From Rosellinia necatrix (taxonomy: Eukaryota > Ascomycota > Sordariomycetes > Xylariales > Xylariaceae): a DNA stretch of 64,000 nucleotides. Location: positions 6,014,001 to 6,078,000 of the forward strand of contig JAGYVD010000002.1 in assembly GCA_021209875.1 (NCBI GenBank), read 5' to 3'. Made by a program: the position numbers and the translations under genes. Below, piece after piece: positions 36,957-48,581 of this stretch. The notes beneath the pieces were generated by a model that saw nothing but the letters and a program-made list of their open reading frames with translations, was not told the origin of the DNA and searched no databases. Position 1 is the stretch's first letter; every line of letters begins with the position of its first letter.

Positions 36957-37440
36957 AGTATTAGCAGCAGCAGTAGCAGCATTATTTATTATATAATGCT
37001 TTAAATTAAAAGCAGCAGATAAAAGCAGCATATATAATTATATAAAGTTTAGCAGCAGCAGCTCAGCAGCATTAATTATAGCAAAGCTTTAAAAAACTTA
37101 AAATAATATATTTTTAATATTTAAATTTAAACTTAAATTAAACAAGCTTAATAAAAATAAATTTAAAAAAAAAATATTATTAAAATAAATTAGCATGTTT
37201 TTTTAATTTTAAATATTATATTTAAATAAATTATAAACAAGCAGAAAAAAATATTAAAAATATTATTTATAGCGATATAAACAGCTAAAATAATAAAAGC
37301 AGCAGAAGCAGCGTTAGCAGCAGCAGCAGCAGCAGAAGCAGCAGTAGCAGCAGCAAAAGCAGTCGTAGCAGCAGAAGCAGCAGCAGCAGCAGCAGCAGCA
37401 GTAGCAGCAGTAGCGCAAGCGCAGGCTTAGCAGTAATAAA
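36957..37440. repeat. GCA/AGC triplet arrays in element 2
   Basis: Two clusters of imperfect GCA repeats, at 36,957-37,079 and 37,290-37,440, stand out as GC-rich islands in almost pure A/T sequence. In one frame they encode alanine runs broken by Val, Glu and Lys. Confidence 0.8.
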
Positions 37441-38170
37441 AGCGATTTTAACAACTATTTATAATAATTATTAACAATTTAAACACACGTTAATAAATAG
37501 ATCGTATTAATAATTTATAAATAAAAAATAATATAATTAATAAATATAATATATAATAAATTATAATAATATTTATAAATTAATATAATTATAATAAAAC
37601 TTTAAAATTATAGCTTTAATAAATATAAGCAATAGATTTATTAAAAAATAAAAGCATATTTTAAAAAAAAAAAAAAAACTATATTTTATATTAGCATATT
37701 AAAAGTTTAGTAAAAATACGCAAGCAAAAAGTTATATATAGCTTATATGTTTAAACTTAAAAAAAAAAAAAAAAAACGTTAAAAATAAGAAATTAAATGC
37801 TAATTTATATTTAAACTATTAATAAGTTATTAATTATATTTAAATACTAGTAAAAAGTTGCTAAGCTTAATTAAAATATAAAGTAATAATATAATTAAAA
37901 ATATATATTTAAAAAAGTATTTTTTAAACGCGTTAATATAATTAAAAATAAATTATTTACAGCTTTAAAAAAAGCCCCGTTATATAATTTTATTTTTATT
38001 TATTATTATATATAAACAAGCTAATTATATTAATAAAACATATATATTATTAAAATATAAGCTAACTAATTTATTAAAAATATTTAAAAAAACTAGTTTA
38101 AATAAAAAATTTAAAAAACAATTAAAAATAGAACAATAAATTAATTAATAAATTAATTAATTTAAAAATA

Positions 38171-38479
38171 TATAATAATAATATAAAATAATTTAGTAAT
38201 TAAGCCAGGAATTTTTATTTTAAAAATTTTTAAGCAAAAAATATATATATATAAAATATAGTTTTAATGCTGTATTTATAAGCATTACACGTTTAAAACA
38301 GAAACAACTTTTAAAATTATTTTTACTACATAATTAATATATATAAATACCCGTGGCTTATTACATTAAATAAAAGCTTTTTAATAAATTCGATTATTTG
38401 TATTAAATATTCCTAAAGTATTATCACGCTTTTAATAATCAATAAATCTTCCCACAGATTGATCCACACCTCCGTTAAA
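38171..38479. repeat. Right long terminal repeat of element 2
   Basis: Partner of 30514-30821. Here the first part is A/T-mutated and the last 140 bp (ending near GATCCACACCTCCGTTA) is preserved, the mirror of the left copy. Confidence 0.83.
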
Positions 38480-39407
38480 TAATAGCTTATATATTGCTTT
38501 AATTTTTTTTTTATATATAAATTAAACTTTTAATTATTTTTTAAATAAGCTTTTAAACTATTTAGCTATTTAGCCGCTTATAAATAAAATTAAAAACAAA
38601 CAAGTTTTTTATTAAATAAACTATTATTTAAATTTTTTATATAAAATTAATATAAGCTTAACATTTATTAAAAAACATGATTAAATTTATACGTAGCTAA
38701 TTTTTTTTATTAAAATATTTAATTAAAGCAGCTTTTGCAAAAGTTATTCTAGCCTGCTTATAAGCTTTTGTTAAATAAATTTATTATTTTTAAACTAGTT
38801 AACAGTAACTAAAAGTTTTTATAGCAGTATTAATTATTGCTTTATTAAAATATAGCAGCTTAAAAACTATTAAAAATATATATTGCTTTAAAAACTGTTA
38901 ATAGCTAAAGTCAGCTTTAATTTAAGCTTTAATTTAGTTTTAGCTAAATATATTAATTATAACTTTTCGGCGTTATTTTTAAAAGGTTAAAAGCTGGTTA
39001 TAAATATATTAAACTTGCTAAACTATATAGCTTTATTTTACAGCTATTTTTTTATATAACTAATTAATAACTTTATAAAAGGTTTTTATTTTAACGCGTT
39101 AATTTTTAATTAAATTAATTAACTGTTTTTACTGTTATAAAGCTTAAATTAATAAATTAAATAGCATAAAAAATAATATAACAAGCTAAATTAGCTTTTA
39201 AAATCGTTAGTTCAGGTCTATTTTACTTTAAAAACTAAATAATAAGCAACAAAATTGTTTAAAATGTTTTTAAATATTTAAATTTAATAATAGTTTATAT
39301 ATAAACAGTAAATATAAAAAAACAGTCGATATAAAAACATAATTATATAGCTAGTTAATAAAGCTTATAACGTAGTTAAAACTAGTTTAGCAAAAAATAA
39401 CAGCTAT
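38480..39407. other. Right interior fragment of the outer TIR element
   Basis: About 930 bp of A/T-rich sequence between element 2 and the right terminal inverted repeat. A few GC-bearing words survive near 38,730-38,760, but no transposase motif is readable on either strand. Confidence 0.45.
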
Positions 39408-39572
39408 ATTATTAATAGTTTAATAAATCTGCTGTTTTAAAGCTAGATGTACTTTTTTATATAATTTATAAATAAAAATATAAGCAGGGATAATTATACA
39501 GACCCTGGCTATTACCCTGGCCAACACCTTTGTTTTATACCTAAGCTAACATTCCTAATCCTGGAATAGGTG
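39408..39572 (-). repeat. Right terminal inverted repeat, 165 bp
   Basis: Inverted partner of 21075-21239. The roughly 11 differences are all transitions in which this copy has A or T where the left has G or C, the expected direction for RIP. Confidence 0.92.
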
Positions 39573-39574
39573 TA

Positions 39575-42442
39575 ACGCAGATGTACTATACCTGCAAAAG
39601 CCCCCAATCTTACCCAATTTCAGTCACTAGTCTAAGTTAAGTAAACACTATCGGGTTGGAAGTGCAAGAAAGTATATCGTATGTAGCATACAAGAAGACC
39701 CAGTTCACATATAATTGCCGTACTATTGTTAATCAATATGTGAATCCTTGCCACCACGTGAAGCAGACCCGCACTACAACCAAGACGTTGGATCCGATAT
39801 GACTAATGCAAGACACGCAGGAAAGCGTCTAGATAAGAAGCTTGTTCGAGGAGACATGATCCGACTGTGAAACATCATCGCTGTTGTTCCGTACATGACG
39901 ACATCCTCATCGGCGCGGACGCGAATGGCAGATCCACACTCGCCAGCCAATCGCCAAATATATTCTGTTAGAAGGGTCTCGAGCTGCTGTCTAGATTTCT
40001 ACCAGATTAACATAAAGGATTGATTAGAAATTGTTACATGTGTACCTTTGACCTTCCTTCTTGCCCACCAAGATTGTAAAGGTGGGAACAAATGAACGGT
40101 ATCATGGTATAGTAGCACCAAGCCCGTTCTTCGCCCAATACCATCGCATCTTGTTCGGGTTTCTCCGCCCTGGTTTGTGTCCAAGGAAAACTCGAACACG
40201 AGGGCAGGATCCTGGTTGATATGGGTCGGCGCTTAAGTGGCCTTTGTGCATACATATAAATATATGTATCTACCTAAGATATCCATAAGGCTCAGCTGTA
40301 ATAGATATTCCTTCATCTCTGTCCAAGCCTTAAGTATCGATACGCAATAGGCCACGGTATTCCGAGTTTGAATTCGAAAGGAGCAGGGATTCATTTCAAA
40401 CATCGTGCCTAATTAGTTCGGCTCGAGCTTCGAGAATTCACTCTAAATCCACGTGCCGATACGATCCGATGAATCCATCCGAACCCATGTCTAAACACGT
40501 CTAGCGTGATTTCATGATGCGCCTAGCTAAAAGAAGTCTAGAGAAAGAAAGGGGGAGGAAGAAAAGCAAAAAAATGACGGCCTAATCTGCTAGTCCCAGT
40601 GCCAATCCCGATGTCGAAGTGTTCACATTAAAATGTTGAAATATTGCATTTTGTTTAATCACGTATCGGAGATGTGTGCGGGGAAGGAATGCCCAAGAGT
40701 TCCAACATGCTTAAGTCACACACACCCCAACGCCTAATGGCCCAAATACCGCCCCCGATGCTGACTGCCCACGTCATGGAAACCCCAAAACCCAGCGCTC
40801 GACGTGAAGGCAGCTGAGCATCCACTGCTGTAGCCGGTCCACTTCTGTAGCCTTGTCTATGTGACGAGGCTTAGCTTGGAAACTGGGTAATAGCTTCATA
40901 TTCATAATAATCTTCTTTGGTTTCAAAGGGAGCGAGGAGGAAGGAGGGAAAGTCTAGCTATCCTTGCTCGGGCAGCTATTTATGCCCGAGATTTGCACAG
41001 TTGGGTTACATAGTCTAATTCTTTATTCCTACGAGTAGCCAGTTGACCTTCCAGCCTCATGCATGTTGGTCCTTCCTCTGTGCTGTTGCTTCCTAACAGG
41101 TGTTTTGGCAGTTCCATCACAGTCTTTCGGGCTTAGCGTATTCCTGGCACCAGTGATCCGTGTGACAGTCTACGAGGAAGAGCGGTTGTGCCCGTAGAAG
41201 GCTCTCCTAGTGATGAGTGTCTAGCCCGGGCTTCTGGATAGAGCTAGCTGGCTGGGGGTATAACGATGGAACAGCGGAGCACACGAGGTGATGGCTCCGA
41301 GCTATGCCGAACCGTGGTATAGAGCGGTCGGTTGTCTGATGACGAAAGGCATCTGCGAAAGCGGTTCCTCTAGAGAAACAACATTTGGAACACCTCATTT
41401 ACCTCGATTTGGATCCAGGCTGTGGGTGGGGTTGGTAGTTCCGGCTTAGAACGACCTGCCCCAAAGCCGTACATGTAAGCCACCCCATGCGAACACGGCA
41501 GTGACCTCTATACTTCAGCCCAGTTAACCCCAAGATGGAAAATGTAATATTGCTTACAAGTTTCAAAAATATTATCCTTATCATTCAGATCACTTCACCC
41601 CCCCCCCACCCTCTTTGAACATTGAGCGCTTTCATCGTGCTTTCATCTCAGGTTCCGTCCCTGGCGCCAATACAATAGCAATAGATGAATCGGAGGGGGA
41701 ATCACCTGGTGACGTCCCGGATTTCTGCATAAGACCCCTCACCGGTTGTAGGGGAAGCAAACCCAACCATGCAGCACGGCTGGGAAAGCCCCCAAATGCA
41801 TCTTCGTATACCGGATTTATACGAGCACAGCATTCAATAGCGTCACCGTGGCGGAGATTTGAAATATCTCTGTGGTGTTACAAATATGCATTTCCAGTCG
41901 GAAAGTGAGCTGAGATACAGTCACTCTGGCGAATTAACTGCTATTCCGCCCCTGCCATCATCATTCCCCTCTCTTACCTGCATTCTGTTTAGGCCGCCGT
42001 AATCAATAGAGTGGCTGTTGTGCTCCCCAGACGATAAGAAAACACTTCCGTCAAGACAAGGACAAGTAGCATGATGGTAGCAACAAGGCTCTGCCATAGG
42101 TACCTAGGCATCCTCCTGATCGTCCGAGATACTGGATGTATTCTGAGGGAAAGGGAATAAGACAGCAATGTGGAATCTACCTAACTTACATCCTACAGTC
42201 ATCCTTTTACCTGCATGATGAGCTGTGCCTTTTCGGTCATTAGACACTATTAATACCCAGCTTAAGGAAAGCCGCATTTGGGAACCTTTGCTCTGCCCCC
42301 TCCTCTGTTGCCACCAAACTGCCCTTTATCCCGATCCCCTCTCGCCCATCCTTTTGTCTGCTTTATAAAGTCAATCTCCCAAAAAAGTTGAAACCCTGAG
42401 CATTGACTCTCCAAGAACGACCTATTATTACAAGCGCCAAAT
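39575..42442. other. Gene-poor flank, 2.9 kb
   Basis: Normal base composition resumes sharply after the right TA. Only short frames are present and none shows a recognisable domain or codon pattern. The last few hundred bases should include the HET gene promoter; a pyrimidine-rich stretch lies at about 42,290-42,350. Confidence 0.5.
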
Positions 42443-45358
42443 ATGGAGGAGACCTCGACATTCTGTCCGAGGTGCACAATAGCTTTCAAATACCATGATC
42501 CCAAGAAACGCCGCTCACTTATCCAGGAGCTAAGCCTGGCTGGGGATGACTATCCCATAAAAACATCATCCGACGATGCTCTACGAATCACCGATACGTA
42601 CCCGAGGTTTCCCTTTCTATCCTCGAGTTTAGTCGAAAATAATTGCGACGGCTGCCGCTTCTTGATAAACTCGGTTTCCATAGCAACTGCGACCTGGAAA
42701 GGCGTCAATGACTTGATGCTCGAAGTTTCGATCACGGGGAGATACCACTGTGTTAGCCGCGTACGGTCCAAGTACCCAAATCGTGCGCAGCCTAAGCGGT
42801 CTAGGCGGCTTATTGGCCTAGTTCTCACGATCAATGGCAAATCTAAACTCATAGAGGGTTCGTAGAGCATACTCAACATTGGGACTGACGGAAGACTAAA
42901 TTGGGTTAAATAGGCTTAACAACCGGCCCGACGATGTGCGTGTCACATATTGTTAAAAGGAACGGTTCAGGTAAAGTCATTAGATGCCAGGTTAACTAAT
43001 AGCCATTATTTCCTGACGGCCTTTCTAGAAACACGCCGGCATAGGCTCAATACTAACCTGTTCGGTTCATCACGTCTCACACCGGATATCATTTCCTGGA
43101 TAAACGAGAGAATGACGTCGTGTGTGGAATGTGAAGCGACCCTGAGAAGCGACTTCGTTCCAACCAGGCTCATCGATGTCGGTCCCAAGGTCCGCTTAGT
43201 CATCAGCCCTCCTAGAACGAAATATGCTGCACTCAGCTATTGCTGGGGGTCTCCAGAGGAAGCAAAGCTTCAGTTAACAACAACGCGTGAGACACTCAAA
43301 CGCCGAATGGACGGTATTACGGATGAAGAGATGACCCCCGTCTTACTCGATGCTATTGCGGTATGCCGAGCCATTAACGTCCCCTACTTATGGGTCGATG
43401 CTCTCTGTATTATTCAGGGCGAAGATGCTTCGGAAGACTGGCAGAAAGAGTCATCAGCCATGGGACAAATATTCGCAAATGCGTACCCGACTCTATGTGC
43501 ATGGGCGTCCAGGTCATCTCAAGAAGGCTTTCTAGACCAAAACATAGACGCGCTAGCGGTTCCACTTCAGTCTCGAAGTACTTATTACTTGACGGCACCA
43601 ACGCCCAACCTTCAGGATGAGGACGAACCCCAATTTAATGACTTCGCGAACGATTTATGGTACTCCCACTGGGTAACACGGACCTGGACTATGCAGGAGC
43701 AACTCATGTCTAGCCGAATTCTGGCGTTCGGAAGAATCTCGACCCATTTCCAATGTGAACATAAGAGCGAAACAAGGTCTAGACCGGCCATGGACAAACG
43801 GCCGCACTTGAGTTGGTTACCGAACAATCTAAATGGCAATAGCAAACGTGAATTATATAACACCTGGTATCTAGAAGTTGTTATGGAGTTGGGGAATCGG
43901 GAACTCACGCGCTGGACAGACCGTTTACCTTCTATATCAGGTCTTGCATCGTTCATGCACAAAGAACTCCGCAGTAGATACCTAGCTGGGCTTTGGGAAG
44001 GAGATCTGAGAGGCCTATTATGGTTCTGGATACCGAAGAAAGGAGAAAACCTGAGCCGGGAAGAGATGATGAAAAAAATTACGGATAAAGATTCATATGT
44101 GGCCCCGTCATGGAGCTGGGCCAGCCGTGACTCTTTAGTGGATTTTCACGACATGGAGATGCCGAGCATGATGAGTCTTGACGCAAGCGATAATGATACT
44201 TCGTGGGTATCAGAATGCGCCAATATCATTCCTGAGGTTAAGCTTCATGGCACGGATCCTTATGGCCAGATATCAAGTGCGAAGTTGCATCTCGACGCGA
44301 GGGTTGGCATGGTTGAAGTCGAAATTACCTTTTCCGCGGCATTTAGATTCAAAGGTGTGTTTGGACTGATTGGCGATGAATATGACCCTGTTGTGGTTTG
44401 CAGAGTGGATTGGGGGCTCGAGTCAGATGGGCTGCCGCTTCGGAAAATCCCCCCAGGAACCATATGGCTGATGCCAGTCGGTAGCTCCTCGGGACCTTGG
44501 GAGAATGCTTTCATTTATGATGAGATATCTGATCGCGCCGAATATCACAAAATATTCAACGAATCCGGGAGGGGAGGTATAACAACTAAGTTATTTAAAA
44601 AAGTTAGGAGCAGGTGGGAAAATGATAAAAGAATGTATAAAAACATGAAGAGAATGTTTGGGAAATCTGGGAACTATGAAAAAGATGGGAAGATATACGA
44701 AAAATCTAGGTGGACGTATGAATTGGCGGAGGAGATATATAGAGAAAGCGAGGACATATATCGGGCGGTTAAGAAGAGACACAGAGAAACTAGAGAGATG
44801 AATGCCGGATCTGAAAGCGATGTCGAATTTGAGACGGGCACCGAATCCGAGACGGATGTTGAACCTGAGATGGATGTTGAACCTGAGATGGATGTTGAAC
44901 CTGAGATGGATGTTGAACCTGAGATGGATGTTGAACCTGAGATGGATGTTGAACCTGAGATGGATGTTGAACCTGAGATGGATGTTGAACCTGAGATGGA
45001 CGCCGAATTTGAGATGGATGTTGAACCTGAGATGGACGCCGAATTTGAGATGGATGTTGAACCTGAGATGGATGTTGAACCTGAGATGGATGTTGAACCT
45101 GAGATGGATACCGAACCTGAGACGGATACCGAACCTGAGATGGATACCGAACCTGAGACGGATGCCGAATCTGAGACGGATACCGAATCTGGGGAGATAT
45201 ATGGGGAAACTGACGAATGGGTGTGTGGGCTTGTCCTTTCGAAGACTGATGAGCCTGACACGTATGTTAGAGTCGGCATGTTCACTTCAAGAAAGACCAG
45301 AGGCGGGGGGTTGAAATACTTTGAGAACTATAAGGTACAGCGCATCACTCTGATCTGA
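42443..45358 (+). CDS. HET-domain (heterokaryon incompatibility) protein with hexapeptide-repeat tail
   Basis: Member of the fungal HET family that triggers cell death on nonself fusion. Exon 1 starts at ATG 42443 and encodes an N-terminal region with CPRC and CDGCRFL cysteine motifs. A probable intron begins at a GT near 42,864 and ends before about 43,035; its acceptor is not settled. The large second exon then runs to 45358. It carries the three HET blocks: KYAALSYCWGSPEEAKLQ, AVCRAINVPYLWVDALCIIQGEDASEDWQKESSAMG and NAYPTLCAWASRSS. Further on are the WTRTWTMQEQ-like VTRTWTMQEQLMSSRIL and YVAPSWSWASRDS, both usual in this family. A Lys/Arg/Tyr-rich helical stretch precedes 19 hexapeptides of the D-V-E-P-E-M type. 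After them comes a short conserved-looking end, VCGLVLSKTDEPDTYVRVG. Confidence 0.85.
44855..45196 (+). repeat. 18-bp coding tandem repeat, 19 units
   Basis: Nineteen in-frame 18-bp units, mostly GATGTTGAACCTGAGATG, in the HET gene. The first eight units are identical at protein level; variants (DAEFEM, DTEPET, DAESET) cluster towards the end. The array is strongly acidic and keeps frame exactly over 342 bp. Confidence 0.93.
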
Positions 45359-47301
45359 AGTGGGTGTTATGATGGGAATGTTTTCCTTGGGTATGGTGGT
45401 CTCAGAATCAAGATAAAGGATAATAATAAACAAGTCTGTCGTATGTGATTAAATGACGGCCTTAGAAATGTAATTCTTTCGCGAACCTTTCACGTAGGCG
45501 GGCATCTTCAACCAAGTAAACAGACTAGGTTTACAGGTATGCTAGCATTACATTCGGCTTGTCCCTTTTCCCTCTCTTAGAGTCAAACGCTCCTGCTGTA
45601 CCCAATTCGTGCGTCTCGCCACTCTTGTGCTAATCGGCCAGCCGGCCCTACGACCAGCCGGTGGTATTCGGATCCTATATGGAGAACCAACGAGCCAACA
45701 GCGTCATGTGTGCACGCGTGAACTTGGGAGAGCCTGGCGAAGCCGTGATTTAGTACCGACTGCAGGACGGGCCAATCACGGGCTTTGTATCAAGGAGCAA
45801 GCTGCATACTCTCTACGATTCTCTATGTGAGCATCATCATCATCATCATCATCATCTGGGTGATGGCGGGATCAATTTGAAATCGGGGAGCCTGCTGAGA
45901 ACTTGCGGCCCTGACTACCCGTTTAACGGTCTGTGGTGTTAGCGATAGACCTTTGAGTTACATGTCAATTAATACAGGTTTCATCCTTAGGTATCATACC
46001 ATTATATGTCCAGTCATTTAGATTATAGGCAATATAGGTCTACAGGCGCTTTAACTAGTGCTATAGCAGGCGCTATGCACGGATCTCTCAGGCCAGTAAA
46101 CATGAGTGTTGCCCCCAAGCGGGGTCCTCTATTTACAAGAGTCTCAACCACATACTCTCTATCTGTCTTGCAACGAAACAACATCCGCAAAGCCGGAGAT
46201 ATCTAGTTGTGGGGGTCATTCGGTTCTTCGGTTTCTTCGGGATGAAATTGAACTGTGAATGCTAATGACGCACTACCTATGTAGTTGTTCAGCATTTAGT
46301 CGCTGCAACGTCTCGACAGGCTTATCAGCAGCTAACAAAATATCAATAGTTCTTCCCTTGTTGTCCCCGAACCCCTTATCTAAAAATCATATTGGTAACT
46401 AACGAAACCTCAGTCCGTTTCTCCCTCTTGTTCCCAAACCTTTTACTAATCGTGCGGCATCTCCAGGATAAACTATAAATATGCAGTTCCTATTAGGCTA
46501 GGCCATGAAATCATTTACATAAGACTGCTCACGCTAAAAATGTCTTTACCTGTAAGACCTAAGTATAGTTGTATAAGCGGAATGTTCGCAACAAGTGTGA
46601 CATTTATCAAACAACACTGCTTTAAAAAGTGTTGGAAAAAAAAGTGCTAATACTGCCCAGTGTCACTTGGCGCTGCCAGCTCGGTACAGAAGGTAGTAGC
46701 AGTAGTATTATTAACGTCTAATCTGACAGAAGGTAGCTAGCTTTAAGTAATTAGTTACCAATGCAAGGTGGAATATCGTTTACTAGTATATTGCACTTGT
46801 AAGGAAAGTGATACAAATACATAATAATACATTCTGTAGCACTCCACAATATGTAACTATGATGTTGCGCCAGGTACCTCCCCGTTAGCAAGGGCCTTTG
46901 AGTCTGCAGAGGTTATTTTATGTCACTATGCCGAAACAGCACCTAGAAGGATCATATCGCTAAAGGGGCATCTACAGGTACATCATATCGATTTTTCCAG
47001 AACAGTATTAAAAATAAATATATTTTCTTGAACTTTTATATCGATTAACCAACTGTAATTCAATCAAGGTTTGATTAGGGTATTGAAGTGGTAATGAGGA
47101 GACGTGGGAATCATCTTGTCGCGCAGACCCTACCTATGCATTCTATTCACGCATCCTAACGGTATAATGTCGTGTTAGGTAAGAAGTGGGACCAGTATGG
47201 GTTTCAGAAATAATAATGTCTACTTGTATATGTCTACTTGTATGTATACACGGCGGGTGGTCAAACCAGCCAACACTTGCTCGATAGCAGAGTGTATCAC
47301 T
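45359..47301. other. Spacer with a CAT microsatellite
   Basis: About 1.9 kb between the HET gene and the glutaminyl cyclase. It includes a (CAT)n run at about 45,831-45,855. The rest is mostly AT-leaning with no recognisable coding sequence. Confidence 0.5.
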
Positions 47302-48581
47302 ATGGGACATCCTAGGACACCGTTGGCCCCCTTGCGATGGCAAGGCTTTCTTGGCCTTCAATTACTCGTCCACGCTTTATTGGCCGCACCGGGCCGGGCC
47401 TATTCTGAGCTCTCCGACATCGCCCTTCGTGGCATCCCGAGCAGCGCCGATGCCCTGCACCCGCACACCGGCTCGCTGCTCCCCCCGATCCTCGTCCCGC
47501 GAGTCCCGGGGACGGCCGGGTCCGCCGCCGTCCAGCGTCACATCGCGGGTTTCTTCGCGCGCGAGCTCCCCGGGTGGCACCTCGGATGGCACAACTCGAC
47601 GTCGCGCACGCCCGCGACGGGCGCCGCGGACGTCCCCTTCAGCAACCTCGTCCTCACGCGCGACCCGCCGTGGGCGGCGGCGGCCGGCGGCGGGGACGTC
47701 GGACGGCTCGCGCTCGTCGCGCACTACGACTCGCTGTACCGGCCGGAGGGCTTCGTCGGCGCCACGGACAGCGCGGCCTCGTGCGCCATGCTGATGCAGG
47801 TCGCCCGGGGCATCGACGCCGCGCTGACCAAGAAGTGGGACGCGATGGTGGAGTCCGGCGACGCGGCGCTCGGGCTCGAGGACGACGACAAAGGCGTCCA
47901 GATCATGTTCCTCGACGGCGAGGAGGCCTGGGTGACGTGGTCGGACACGGACTCGCTATACGGCGCCCGGTACGTGTGTCGCTAGCAGGGGGAGAGGGGG
48001 GGGGACGACGGCTGCAGCCTATAGTCGCAACAGCGAGCGCTTACATATATGACAGATCGCTTGCCGAGAAGTGGGAGGCAGAGGCGTACCCCGCGCAATC
48101 GGCCTACCGGACCCCGCTCGAGGCTATCAACCTCTTCGTGTTGCTCGATCTCCTGGGGGCGGTGGATCCGCACATACCGTCCTACTTCACCGCGACGCAC
48201 TGGGCCTATCAAGGCCTGGCCAAGATCGAGACGCGGATGCGAGAGTTGGGGCTCCTGGCTACCAGGCCGAAGAATCCCTTTCTGCCCGAGAGCGGCAAGA
48301 CGACCGAGCAGTTCAGGAGCGGCGGCTTCATCGCGGATGACCACGTCCCGTTCATGGTCCGTGGGGTACCGATCTTGCATCTCATACCCACGCCATTTCC
48401 GCCCACGTGGCACACCATGGACGACGACGCGGATCACCTGGACCCGGATAGCGTCACTGACTGGGCCAAGATCATCACCGCATTCGCTGCCGAGTGGCTG
48501 GAGTTGGACGAGTACATGGGTGATCCGACCCACGACAACGAGGAGAAAGCCCAGGAAATCAGAAGCAGGTCCGAATTATGA
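47302..48581 (+). CDS. Glutaminyl-peptide cyclotransferase (M28-fold zinc enzyme)
   Basis: Secretory-pathway enzyme that converts N-terminal Gln or Glu of peptides to pyroglutamate. Two exons, 47302-47969 and 48056-48581, join in frame (86-bp intron, donor GTACGT) to give 397 residues. The ATG at 47302 is chosen over 47197 because it leads into a hydrophobic signal segment, WQGFLGLQLLVHALLAAPGRA. Zinc ligands of the family are visible: Asp in FVGATDSAASCAML (about 156), Glu in FLDGEEAWVTW (about 207-208) and His in PFPPTWHTMDDDADHLD near the C-terminus. The substrate-side motif HYDSLYRPEG is also intact, as is SDTDSLYGAR, which crosses the splice site. The exon sequences are much more GC-rich than the surroundings. 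The alternative, an M28 aminopeptidase, is less likely because the motifs match glutaminyl cyclase. Confidence 0.9.

Larger units (their letters stand above)
30514..38479. mobile_element. LTR-retrotransposon-like element 2, 8.0 kb, RIP-degraded
   Basis: Bounded by direct repeats of about 308 bp. The left repeat starts TGTGACAGTAGTATGG. The interior plus strand is A-rich from about 31.7 kb on, the bias typical of retroelement coding strands, which hints at left-to-right transcription. It contains two clusters of GCA triplets (36,957-37,079 and 37,290-37,440). No protein motif is readable. A target-site duplication could not be settled because the exact ends are ambiguous in A/T sequence. Confidence 0.68.
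21075..39572. mobile_element. TIR DNA transposon (Tc1/mariner-like, about 2.3 kb) split by two long elements; whole block RIP-degraded
   Basis: The block is bounded by 165-bp inverted repeats beginning CACCTATTCCAGG and flanked by TA at 21073-21074 and 39573-39574, the target duplication expected for Tc1/mariner-type elements. Removing the two internal LTR-like elements leaves about 2.33 kb (21,240-21,660; 29,864-30,513; 38,480-39,407 plus the repeats), a plausible size for a transposase-bearing element. No intact frame remains. The interior is almost pure A/T with stops in every frame, consistent with RIP. The class is inferred from the TA flanks and size; no transposase motif could be read. 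Confidence 0.75.

Noticed and set aside
36957..37440. CRISPR-like or satellite array
   Set aside because: It is an imperfect trinucleotide repeat without spacers; no CRISPR array is seen anywhere in the window.
21120..39480. AT-rich block as a mitochondrial insertion or centromere core
   Set aside because: Terminal inverted and direct repeats, target-site-like flanks and directional transitions explain it as RIPed transposons; no mitochondrial gene is visible. A centromeric role cannot be fully excluded from sequence alone.
21075..39572. One 18-kb giant element such as a Maverick/Polinton or a linear plasmid
   Set aside because: The long inverted repeats first suggested this, but two internal direct-repeat pairs account for 16 kb and the remainder fits a small TA-type element.
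44674..45285. Minus-strand Ser/Gly repeat frame and a second plus-strand Leu/Arg/Trp repeat frame
   Set aside because: Created by the 18-bp period of the HET coding repeat, which keeps every frame open; the HET frame continues from a conserved domain.
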